31,777 bases of DNA. Source: a virus. Position 1 is the stretch's first letter. Each line of letters begins with the position of its first letter. Below, piece after piece: positions 24,139-29,220 of the stretch. The notes below the pieces were generated by a model that had not been told where the DNA came from, ran no database searches, and saw only the letters and a list, made by a program, of their open reading frames with translations. Both the position numbers and the translations under genes were made by a program. The stretch covers positions 1 through 31,777 of the IMG/VR virus record IMGVR_UViG_3300032116_000866. The stretch is one strand, 5' to 3'.

Positions 24139-24397
24139 TTCCAATAATCTTTAGCAAGACAAGGTAACCAATCAAATCGTTTATAACATCCTCGTCGTCC
24201 TTTTGTAAGCTGCCGTTCTTGATTCGTTTTAGCTTGTCATCAATCCTGACCAGTAGTCCTTCTTTTGAGGACAACTGACTAAATACGCCAAGGGGTTCCA
24301 GTGCGCTATTGCCGTACTTTTGATTTTTAGCAATTAGCAGGTCTCGTATTTCATCAAGGACAACCGTAACCTGTACGGCAAAGAAATTATTTGTCAT
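24128..24397 (-). CDS. MazG-like / nucleotide modification associated domain protein
   Basis: A leftward 89-aa all-helical protein from the ATG at 24397 (the frame reaches a TTG at 24415). The run AKNQKYGNSALEPLGVFSQ...GLLVRIDDKLKRIKNG...DDEDVINDLIGYLVLL has the pattern of small phage proteins in the nucleotide modification associated / all-alpha pyrophosphatase-like group: K-x-x-x-YGNS, then R-x-x-DK-x-x-R, then D-x-x-x-D-x-x-GY. If so it may act on the nucleotide pool or modified nucleotides. Motif resemblance is moderate. It is coupled (TAATG) to a 31-aa membrane peptide gene upstream. Confidence 0.65.
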   Translation of the reverse strand: MTNNFFAVQVTVVLDEIRDLLIAKNQKYGNSALEPLGVFSQLSSKEGLLVRIDDKLKRIKNGSLQKDDEDVINDLIGYLVLLKIIGNES

Positions 24398-24492
24398 TAT
24401 TTTAACAAAAACCAATAAGTTATTAGCATTAAAAACAAGGTAAAAGAAATTGAAACGCAGGAGATTAATAAAAATATTTTTGATTTTTCCAT
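24397..24492 (-). CDS. 31-aa single-span membrane peptide
   Basis: A short leftward frame: MEKSKIFLLISCVSISFTL followed by a hydrophobic run to a final WFLLK. It is a charged N-terminus plus one membrane helix. Its TAA overlaps the ATG of the next leftward gene (TAATG), a coupling typical of this genome, which is the main argument that it is real. Too short for family assignment. Confidence 0.45.
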   Translation of the reverse strand: MEKSKIFLLISCVSISFTLFLMLITYWFLLK

Positions 24493-24525
24493 TATAAGTT
24501 AATTTTAAGAAACTCTGACCACCAT

Positions 24526-24831
24526 TTAATAAGGCAAATTATCACCATAAGCAAGCCAAACGTCGCTGCAATCTTTTTCAAGTTTTGCTTGCTTGTAAAA
24601 CGTTTTAAAATCAATGTACTTTTCGCCTTTAACATATTGACTGCTCCTAAATTTAGATTTCCCTTTTTTGACAAGTAAGCCATCGGCAAACAGAATATAA
24701 AATTCGTTCTCAGCAACTGCTTGGTTAAACTCAAGATATTGATGCCACCAGTCAGCTGGCTTGCGATTCTCGTCTAGCACCTTGGTTGCGCTTAGGTAGC
24801 CAAACGGGTTAATGATTTGTGCCTCTTCCAT
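24526..24831 (-). CDS. Leftward early protein of unknown function
   Basis: A 101-aa protein from the ATG at 24831; the frame has a TTG at 24837. MEEAQIINPFGYLSATKVLDENRKPADWWHQYLEFNQAVAENEFYILFADGLLVKKGKSKFR shows a mixed alpha/beta fold with several Trp, no membrane helix and no recognised motif. It is the first gene of the leftward cluster and lies next to the divergent operator region, a position often taken by regulators or host-takeover proteins. Another frame (24492-24734) overlaps it but lacks support. Confidence 0.62.
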   Translation of the reverse strand: MEEAQIINPFGYLSATKVLDENRKPADWWHQYLEFNQAVAENEFYILFADGLLVKKGKSKFRSSQYVKGEKYIDFKTFYKQAKLEKDCSDVWLAYGDNLPY

Positions 24832-24893
24832 ACGCAAGTTAAAAGCATAAAAAACGACACGGAAAAAAAATCTTCACTTTTGTTAAAAAAAAA

Positions 24894-24935
24894 GTTAGAA
24901 ATATTTTTTATTCTAACTTATAAGTTAGATATTTG
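24894..24935 (+). promoter_or_regulatory. Early promoter with palindromic operator
   Basis: GATATTTG at 24928-24935 matches the -7 box in seven of eight bases; TTTT lies at the -33 position 19 bp upstream. Between the boxes sits a perfect 16-bp palindrome, CTAACTTATAAGTTAG (24913-24928), and the left arm TTCTAAC (24911-24917) also pairs with GTTAGAA at 24894-24900, giving three GTTAG-type half-sites. A repressor bound here would block the promoter. The transcript leader (to 24977) is CAA-rich and unstructured. The rest of the 146-base divergent gap is A/T runs with no convincing leftward promoter. Confidence 0.6.
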
Positions 24936-24977
24936 TCTCAGTAATAACAACAACAACAACCAAAACACCAAAATACT

Positions 24978-25235
24978 ATGCAACTAATTACTATTAACGG
25001 CTGGGGAACTGAAATTTTTAACGAGAAAGAAATTGAGACAACCTACGAAAGCCTACAAATTCAAGTAAAAAGCAAAGTTTATTCAATTACCATTGCTAGA
25101 GGTCGCAACAACTATTATTTTATCAGATTAGAAAACGGCAACAGAATGGGAGGCAAAAATTTTGCAACTCTAGATTTGGCAATTGATTCTTACAAGTCAA
25201 TTGAAATGAAAGCAGCTTTAATGCAAATAAGATAA
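24978..25235 (+). CDS. First early protein, unknown function
   Basis: An 85-aa protein with the start MQLITINGWGTEIFNEKEIETTYESLQIQVKSKVYSITIARGRNNYYFIRLENGNRMGGKNFATLDLAIDSYKS: strands followed by a C-terminal helix. No known motif. It is the first gene after the operator-bearing promoter and is followed by a GAAA-capped hairpin, so it is probably expressed immediately after infection. Small beta-alpha proteins at this place often target host machinery; that is inference. Confidence 0.68.
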   Translation: MQLITINGWGTEIFNEKEIETTYESLQIQVKSKVYSITIARGRNNYYFIRLENGNRMGGKNFATLDLAIDSYKSIEMKAALMQIR

Positions 25236-25242
25236 ATAAACT

Positions 25243-25258
25243 GCCCACGAAAGTGGGC
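25243..25258 (+). other. Stable intergenic hairpin (GAAA tetraloop) with conserved leader
   Basis: GCCCAC (25243-25248) pairs with GTGGGC (25253-25258) around GAAA. There is no T-run, so it is not a classical terminator. The next 19 bases, ATAACTTTCTACACCTATG, are identical to those after the hairpin at 27607-27620. Confidence 0.6.
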
Positions 25259-25274
25259 ATAACTTTCTACACCT

Positions 25275-25550
25275 ATGGGAAAACTATTTAACGATTCTGA
25301 AATGTACCTCGACCAAGAGGTGCTATTCTATTACGAAGGCGAGGAGTATTGCTGGACTGGTCATTACGAGGTCAAGCAATGCGGCGAGGAGTCCGACTGG
25401 GATTATTGCGGCGATTCCGAGGTTGAGGTTGAGATTGAGACAACCAAAGCCATCACCAAGTTTAACGAAGAAACAAACGGCTGGGACGAGGTGACAATTA
25501 CCAACTCCCTCATTTACGAATTAGTATTATACATTGAACGAGACCTTTAA
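25275..25550 (+). CDS. Very acidic small early protein
   Basis: A 91-aa protein with 24 Asp/Glu and 5 Lys/Arg, net charge about -19. Sequence includes EGEEYCWTGHYEVKQCGEES, then DSEVEVEIETTKAI. It has several Cys and Trp, so it should fold rather than be disordered. Strong negative charge in a small early phage protein is a known feature of DNA mimics that block restriction or repair enzymes, but no such family was recognised here. It begins with the recurrent ACACCTATG initiation signal. Confidence 0.68.
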   Translation: MGKLFNDSEMYLDQEVLFYYEGEEYCWTGHYEVKQCGEESDWDYCGDSEVEVEIETTKAITKFNEETNGWDEVTITNSLIYELVLYIERDL

Positions 25551-25564
25551 ACAAACAAACACCT

Positions 25565-26116
25565 ATGGAAAAATCACAGAGTATCCAAAACCTAACACAA
25601 GGACTTGCCAAGTTTCATGCAATGGTTGGGAAGATTAGCAAAGATGCTAAGAACCCATTTTTTAAATCCAATTACGCCAGCTTACCTCACATTATTACAG
25701 AGGTCAGCGAGCCGCTAGAAAAGGCTGGTTTAATTCTTAGCCAGTTTCCAAACGGCGACGGCTTGACAACAATGCTAATTCACGCAGAAAGTGGTGAGTA
25801 CATTTCAGCAACCTACACTTTGCAAGTGGTTAGACAGAACGACCCACAAGCGCAAGGCTCTGCAATTAGTTACGCAAGACGATATGCCATTACAAGCATT
25901 TTAAACCTAGCTATTAGCGATGACGATGGAGAGGCTGCAACTAGACCAGTGCGCCAAGTGCCAGCGGTTGTAAAGACCAAGCCAACCGACGAGCAATTTG
26001 CCTACATCGTTCGCTATTTAAACGGAACCGATGCCCAGCGCAAGCAAGCAAAAGATGCCTTGACTAAATACGAATTAACACAAGACCAAAAGGACATCTT
26101 AGACGGATTACTATGA
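25565..26116 (+). CDS. ERF-family single-strand annealing recombinase
   Basis: A 183-aa recombinase that anneals complementary single strands during phage recombination. The N-terminal domain has KFHAMVGKISKDAKNPFFKSNYASLPHIITEVSEPLEKAGLIL and the signature GSAISYARRYAITSILNLAISDDDGEAA at about 98-125 (the ERF S-Y-x-x-RY motif and acidic end). The C-terminal 50 residues are a charged helical extension. The following gene is Gp157-like, a pairing common in phage recombination modules. Confident. Confidence 0.9.
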   Translation: MEKSQSIQNLTQGLAKFHAMVGKISKDAKNPFFKSNYASLPHIITEVSEPLEKAGLILSQFPNGDGLTTMLIHAESGEYISATYTLQVVRQNDPQAQGSAISYARRYAITSILNLAISDDDGEAATRPVRQVPAVVKTKPTDEQFAYIVRYLNGTDAQRKQAKDALTKYELTQDQKDILDGLL

Positions 26117-26595
26117 ACCTATATGAAATCACAAGGGAGGCGCTTGAGTTAGCCTTCCTATTGGAAACAGAAGATTTAACACCTGAGTTGGAAGCAATGC
26201 TGGTAATAAACCAAGAGCAACTCCAAGTCAAGGCTGGCAACTATGCCAAGGTCATCGCAAACATCCAAAGCGATTCCGATGCAATCGACCAAGAGATTAA
26301 AAGACTCAAGGCAATGAAGGACAGTAAGGAGCGAGCCATTACAAGGCTTAAGGATGCACTTAGAGAGGCAATGCTAGTAAGTGCCATTGACAAAATTGAA
26401 AGTCCTTTATTCAAGCTTAGTTTGCGCCGTAGCGAAGCGGTGGAGGTTGACATTGTAGAGGCTTTACCTAGCCAGTTTGTAAACATTAAAAACGTGGTAA
26501 CTGCTGACAAGGTAGCAATTAAGGAAGCCATTAAAAGAGGCGAGAATATTACTGGCGCTAGAATTATCGAAAACTTTAGCCTACAAATCAAATGA
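26113..26595 (+). CDS. Siphovirus Gp157-like protein
   Basis: A 160-aa protein: N-terminal helical pair with MNLYEITREALELAFLLE, a central long coiled coil (KAGNYAKVIANIQSDSDAIDQEIKRLKAMKDSKERAITRLKDALREAML, about 40-95) and a beta-rich end with LFKLSLRRSEAVEVDIVEALPSQFV. This is the layout of Gp157 proteins, linked in streptococcal phages to phage-resistance phenotypes and next to recombination genes in many others. Overlaps the ERF stop by four bases and the next gene by four bases. The family call is good; biochemical role is unknown. Confidence 0.84.
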   Translation: MNLYEITREALELAFLLETEDLTPELEAMLVINQEQLQVKAGNYAKVIANIQSDSDAIDQEIKRLKAMKDSKERAITRLKDALREAMLVSAIDKIESPLFKLSLRRSEAVEVDIVEALPSQFVNIKNVVTADKVAIKEAIKRGENITGARIIENFSLQIK

Positions 26596-26753
26596 AAGAT
26601 AACCCAATATTTTTGGCAACGCTTATCCTATTCTCAGGCATAAGCATAACCTTACTGATTTTAGCAGGACTTAAATACATCCCAATAATTACGATTGTCT
26701 TGATTTTAGCCGCTGCTTGGTACGTCATTTATTACCTATTTAAAAACAACTAA
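26592..26753 (+). CDS. 53-aa two-span membrane protein
   Basis: MKDNPIFLATLILFSGISIT, a Lys-containing turn (GLKYIP) and a second hydrophobic stretch ending YYLFKNN give two membrane helices of about 20 residues. ATGA overlap with the Gp157-like stop supports translation. Unknown function; small early membrane proteins can act in superinfection exclusion. Confidence 0.6.
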   Translation: MKDNPIFLATLILFSGISITLLILAGLKYIPIITIVLILAAAWYVIYYLFKNN

Positions 26754-26754
26754 A

Positions 26755-26892
26755 ATGAGCAACTACACCTATTTAGGCAAATTCATTAAACGCCCAGCAG
26801 ACCTAGCGCCAAGAGGTGTTAAGTCTACCTATCAAACTGAAAAGCTACCATTTAACGAAACCTTTGAAAGATTATGGAAACTCAAGAAATAA
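26755..26892 (+). CDS. 45-aa basic protein of unknown function
   Basis: A short frame (MSNYTYLGKFIKRPADLAPR, then GVKSTYQTEKLPFNETFERLWKLKK) that begins one base after the previous stop and whose TAA overlaps an ATG at 26892 of the next gene. It is basic with no membrane helix. Real-gene spacing is the main support; no family was recognised. Confidence 0.55.
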   Translation: MSNYTYLGKFIKRPADLAPRGVKSTYQTEKLPFNETFERLWKLKK

Positions 26893-27206
26893 TGGACGAA
26901 GTAAAGCGACTATACATCGAAGGATTTACTCGCAAAAGGATAGCTGCAAAGCTTGGAGTAGATAAGGAAAAGGTAGGCTACCTACTCTATACCAAAATGA
27001 AGCTTCATGAAATCCACCCACGTAAGCTAATAAACGAAAACATCTTTAACATTCTGACCGACCACCAAATCAGCCGAGTGCTGACGCTGGCGACATACGG
27101 TTATAACTGCAAAGAAATAGCAGAAGACCAAAAGCTAGAATATCGTAAGGTAAAAAAGTTGCTGGATGTAGCACAATCCAAAAATATGATTGAGAAAAAA
27201 ATTTAA
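26874..27206 (+). CDS. Helix-turn-helix protein
   Basis: A 110-aa protein with two HTH-like units: IEGFTRKRIAAKLGVDKEKVGYLLY (about 14-38) and YGYNCKEIAEDQKLEYRKVKKLL (about 75-97), each with the A-x-x-L-G/x-V-x turn of DNA-binding helices. Two starts are possible: ATG at 26874, overlapping the previous gene by 19 bases, or ATG at 26892, sharing one base with its stop (TAATG); the latter gives 104 aa. A likely regulator or DNA-structure protein of the early region; the promoter at 27224 with an operator lies just after it. Confidence 0.68.
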   Translation: METQEIMDEVKRLYIEGFTRKRIAAKLGVDKEKVGYLLYTKMKLHEIHPRKLINENIFNILTDHQISRVLTLATYGYNCKEIAEDQKLEYRKVKKLLDVAQSKNMIEKKI

Positions 27207-27223
27207 TTTATTTTTAAAAATAG

Positions 27224-27254
27224 TTTGGAATCTAATTTATTTGTTAGATATTTG
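27224..27254 (+). promoter_or_regulatory. Second early promoter with operator-like repeat
   Basis: TTTG at 27224-27227, 19 bp, GATATTTG at 27247-27254. The spacer holds CTAATTTATTTGTTAG (27232-27247), an imperfect version of the palindrome at 24913-24928, and the bases after the box (ACTCA against TCTCA) also agree. The leader to the ATG at 27322 is about 60 bases. Confidence 0.65.
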
Positions 27255-27321
27255 ACTCAACAAACAAGCACAATCCTGCGACTGAAGGAAATCAGCACGA
27301 GATGGAAGTTCTCTTTTTGTT

Positions 27322-27597
27322 ATGGCGAATCAGCCGTTTTTTCCTGTTAGTGTTTCAAAGTCAGAAATGATTTTGGCTTTAAAAGGTCAGAAGGTAAAAC
27401 TTTCTGTTTCTTTTATTGCTGATTTTAGCAATGGTGTTGTTAAGGTTCTTAACAGGACTAAATGGGTGGACTCTAGACTTGTTAAAGAGTCTGACCTAAT
27501 GGAATCTGTAATGTCTAAAGACAATTGCAGACTATATTTCCTTGATTGGTCAAAAAATCCAACTTTTGGAACTTGGGATAAAAACTATCCTAGTTAA
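27322..27597 (+). CDS. Small early protein of unknown function
   Basis: A 91-aa protein, MANQPFFPVSVSKSEMILALKG then QKVKLSVSFIADFSNGVVKVLNRTKWVDSRLVKESDL, ending DWSKNPTFGTWDKNYPS. It looks like a small beta-rich domain. No motif was recognised. It is the first gene behind the second operator-bearing promoter and is followed at once by a UUCG-capped hairpin, so it parallels the gene at 24978. Its T-rich codon use seems somewhat different from neighbours. Confidence 0.66.
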   Translation: MANQPFFPVSVSKSEMILALKGQKVKLSVSFIADFSNGVVKVLNRTKWVDSRLVKESDLMESVMSKDNCRLYFLDWSKNPTFGTWDKNYPS

Positions 27598-27606
27598 TAA
27601 CCAAAC

Positions 27607-27620
27607 GCCCCTTCGGGGGC
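27607..27620 (+). other. Stable intergenic hairpin (UUCG tetraloop) with conserved leader
   Basis: GCCCC (27607-27611) pairs with GGGGC (27616-27620) around the extra-stable UUCG loop. It lacks a T-run. It is followed by the same 19 bases as the hairpin at 25243-25258, leading into the ATG at 27637. Confidence 0.6.
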
Positions 27621-27636
27621 ATAACTTTCTACACCT

Positions 27637-27744
27637 ATGAAAAAAGCACTTAAAATTACAGGCAAAATCATCTACTTCATTGTAGCAATGTCACCCATCT
27701 TTGCGCTTGGCTATATGCTAGGCATTAAATTAATGCAACAATAA
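27637..27744 (+). CDS. 35-aa single-span membrane peptide
   Basis: MKKALKITGKIIYFIVAMSP continues with a hydrophobic segment to KLMQQ: a positively charged N-terminus and one membrane helix, with a Pro in the middle. It starts with the recurrent ACACCTATG signal and the identical 19-nt leader, which supports translation. Unknown role. Confidence 0.6.
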   Translation: MKKALKITGKIIYFIVAMSPIFALGYMLGIKLMQQ

Positions 27745-27758
27745 AAACAAAAACACCT

Positions 27759-28046
27759 ATGAAATTTTACACAATTAAATCAACCAAAGTAACGGAGTTT
27801 CAAATGGACGTCCCTAAGTATTTTAAAATAATGGACTTTCATTACATGATTTTAAACGACGATGACGTCCTAGTTGTAAACCCTAATTACTTACCTGATT
27901 TATTCGTTTATGCCTACATCAAAATTGATTTGATTAAATGGCACGCAGATTTTTGGGCGAAAAATGAAATTGAGCCTTTGAATGAATACGAATTTCGTCA
28001 AGTATACACAGATGCAACTTTAGAAATAGAAAAATTAATGAACTAA
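27759..28046 (+). CDS. Small early protein of unknown function
   Basis: A 95-aa acidic protein, MKFYTIKSTKVTEFQMDVPK then YFKIMDFHYMILNDDDVLVVNPNYLPDLFVYAYIKIDLIKWHADFW, rich in aromatic residues with a C-terminal helix. No motif. It starts with ACACCTATG, and its stop shares one base with the next ATG (TAATG). Confidence 0.66.
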   Translation: MKFYTIKSTKVTEFQMDVPKYFKIMDFHYMILNDDDVLVVNPNYLPDLFVYAYIKIDLIKWHADFWAKNEIEPLNEYEFRQVYTDATLEIEKLMN

Positions 28047-28261
28047 TGACAAGCACAGACTCACAAAACGCACTAATCAAGGGATGGCTATTAAATGGCT
28101 ATTCCCTTACCCAGCTAGAAGCTTTAAACCAGTTTGGATGCTTTAGACTAGCGGCAAGGATTGCAGACCTTAGAGACAAAGGTTTAAACGTTGTAACCGA
28201 CATGGTTACCCTGGAGAATGGTAAAAGGGTTGCACGCTACTTTTTAAAGCGTGGAGTTTAA
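28046..28261 (+). CDS. Winged helix-turn-helix domain protein (HTH_39-like)
   Basis: A 71-aa protein consisting of one DNA-binding domain: NALIKGWLLNGYSLTQLEALNQFGCFRLAARIADLRDKGLNVVTDMVTLENGKRVARYFL. The pattern of sL-T-x-x-(E/Q)A-x-x-x-(F/Y)-G-x-x-R-L-(A/S)-x-RI-x-(D/E)-L-(R/K)-x-x-G is that of the small phage HTH_39 family, followed by a beta wing. Commonly encoded in replication regions. It overlaps the GTG of the next gene by 11 bases. Confidence 0.82.
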   Translation: MTSTDSQNALIKGWLLNGYSLTQLEALNQFGCFRLAARIADLRDKGLNVVTDMVTLENGKRVARYFLKRGV

Positions 28262-28610
28262 TAGCGATTTTAGATACGACTTAGAGTATGGCATTGTCGA
28301 GGGAGAGACTTGGTTTCACGACATTGTAAGTAATTCCAAATTTGAGGTTAAGACTGACCGAATGTCTGCAAGGACTGGAAACATTTACATTGAATACGAG
28401 AGCCGAGGTAAACTCTCAGGCATTGCCACAACTCAAGCAGATTATTGGGTTTATAAAATCGCAGAATTCAAAGCAATTGTAATTAAAACAGACGAACTTA
28501 AAATGCTTGTTAAAAAATTAGTAGACGAAGGCAAAGCAAGACCAAACGTCAAAGGTGGTGACAACAACACCAGCGTTGGCGTACTTGTTAAAATAAAGGA
28601 CTTAGTATGA
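28251..28610 (+). CDS. Probable PD-(D/E)XK-like nuclease
   Basis: A 119-aa protein from a GTG start (no ATG in frame). The run DLEYGIVEGETWFHDIV...FEVKTDR...GNIYIEYESRGKLSGIATTQADYWVYKI looks like the core of a small PD-(D/E)XK nuclease: an acidic residue in the first strand, then E-V-K (ExK) near residue 32, then strand-helix with a conserved Glu and an aromatic-rich helix. In phages such proteins resolve or trim DNA. The proposal rests on motif shape only. It overlaps the next ATG by four bases. Confidence 0.6.
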   Translation: MEFNSDFRYDLEYGIVEGETWFHDIVSNSKFEVKTDRMSARTGNIYIEYESRGKLSGIATTQADYWVYKIAEFKAIVIKTDELKMLVKKLVDEGKARPNVKGGDNNTSVGVLVKIKDLV

Positions 28611-28972
28611 CACGAGAGGAAATCATTACAGAACTCAACCACCGAGCAACTCAAAAGTACTTGGTATACTTGGCGCTCCAAGAAATTATGCTAGATTACT
28701 ACGAAGACGTGACAATGCTAAAGGCATTTGACGTGGACCTAAGAACAAAGCACAAAAACATGATTAACGCTTTAAAACGTAAGTCAACCGAGGCGTTTAG
28801 GTTTTTGGAAAATTACGACGGTGGAGAGGCAACAATTAAGCAGTTTCACGAGTTTGTGACTTTGTTTGAACGGCTCCACAATTCGATTGACCAAGGTGGC
28901 AATCTATTTCACGACTGTTTATCAGCTATTGAACAAATTTTAAACGACAATGAAAAGACGCAGAGTAACTGA
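28607..28972 (+). CDS. Helical early protein of unknown function
   Basis: A 121-aa all-helical protein, MTREEIITELNHRATQKYLV then LQEIMLDYYEDVTMLKAFDVDLRTKHKNMINALKRKSTEAFRFLENYD, ending HDCLSAIEQILNDNEKTQSN. No motif was recognised. It overlaps the upstream nuclease-like gene by four bases and the next HTH gene by 23. Confidence 0.66.
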   Translation: MTREEIITELNHRATQKYLVYLALQEIMLDYYEDVTMLKAFDVDLRTKHKNMINALKRKSTEAFRFLENYDGGEATIKQFHEFVTLFERLHNSIDQGGNLFHDCLSAIEQILNDNEKTQSN

Positions 28973-29099
28973 CGAGGAAAAGCAGTTAATATTTGAAGGA
29001 TGGCAAGACCGCAAGCCAATTAAAATAATTGCAATTGAACTTGGCAGATGTTATGGCACAATTTATACCGAACTAAAACGTAGGGATTTAGTTGGATAA
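28950..29099 (+). CDS. 49-aa helix-turn-helix protein
   Basis: MKRRRVTDEEKQLIFEGWQD then RKPIKIIAIELGRCYGTIYTELKRRDLVG: a single HTH of the type found in small transposase-like or phage regulators (recognition helix R-x-x-G-T-I-Y-x-E-L-K-R). The basic N-terminus and 49-aa length suggest a minimal DNA-binding protein. It overlaps the previous gene by 23 bases. Its end lies just upstream of the promoter and structured RNA at 29112-29215, which it might control (inference). Confidence 0.66.
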   Translation: MKRRRVTDEEKQLIFEGWQDRKPIKIIAIELGRCYGTIYTELKRRDLVG

Positions 29100-29119
29100 A
29101 TTAAAAAGAATTATATTTG
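29092..29119 (+). promoter_or_regulatory. Promoter of the leader RNA
   Basis: TATATTTG at 29112-29119 is a perfect TAnnTTTG -7 box. A TTG lies at 29092-29094, 17 bp upstream, slightly closer than in the other promoters here. A start near 29124 is expected. Confidence 0.55.
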
Positions 29120-29123
29120 TGTA

Positions 29124-29215
29124 AATAATGATAGATTTAAGAGGTCGGAGCCTTGAATCTTTCATAGGTGATAACCACCAAGGCCCATCGACTCCGACAC
29201 GATAGGGCCTTTTTT
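29124..29215 (+). ncRNA. Structured leader RNA / putative attenuator or small RNA
   Basis: About 92 nt from the expected transcript start to the terminator T-run. Segment A, GTCGGAG (29144-29150), is exactly complementary to CTCCGAC (29192-29198), which forms the loop of the terminator hairpin (29182-29209). CCTT (29151-29154) can pair with AAGG (29180-29183), and GGTG/CACC (29167-29179) forms an inner hairpin. Either A pairs in an extended stem that competes with the terminator, or A pairs with the loop as a pseudoknot. A 25-codon frame, MIDLRGRSLESFIGDNHQGP plus STPTR (29128-29205), covers the same bases and may be a leader peptide. No known RNA family was recognised. Confidence 0.5.
29182..29215 (+). 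terminator. Terminator directly before the DUF6291-type gene
   Basis: GGCCC-ATCG (29182-29190) pairs with CGAT-A-GGGCC (29200-29209) with one bulged A, a 9-nt loop, then six T. The next ATG is only five bases after the T-run, so the downstream gene needs readthrough from this promoter or a distal upstream transcript. Confidence 0.75.
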
Positions 29216-29220
29216 ATTTT

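Noticed and set aside
24492-24734. 80-codon leftward frame overlapping the gene 24526-24831
   Set aside because: It lies in another frame of a better supported gene, begins inside it and has no motif, although its end carries a hydrophobic stretch and a TAATG coupling to the 31-aa peptide.
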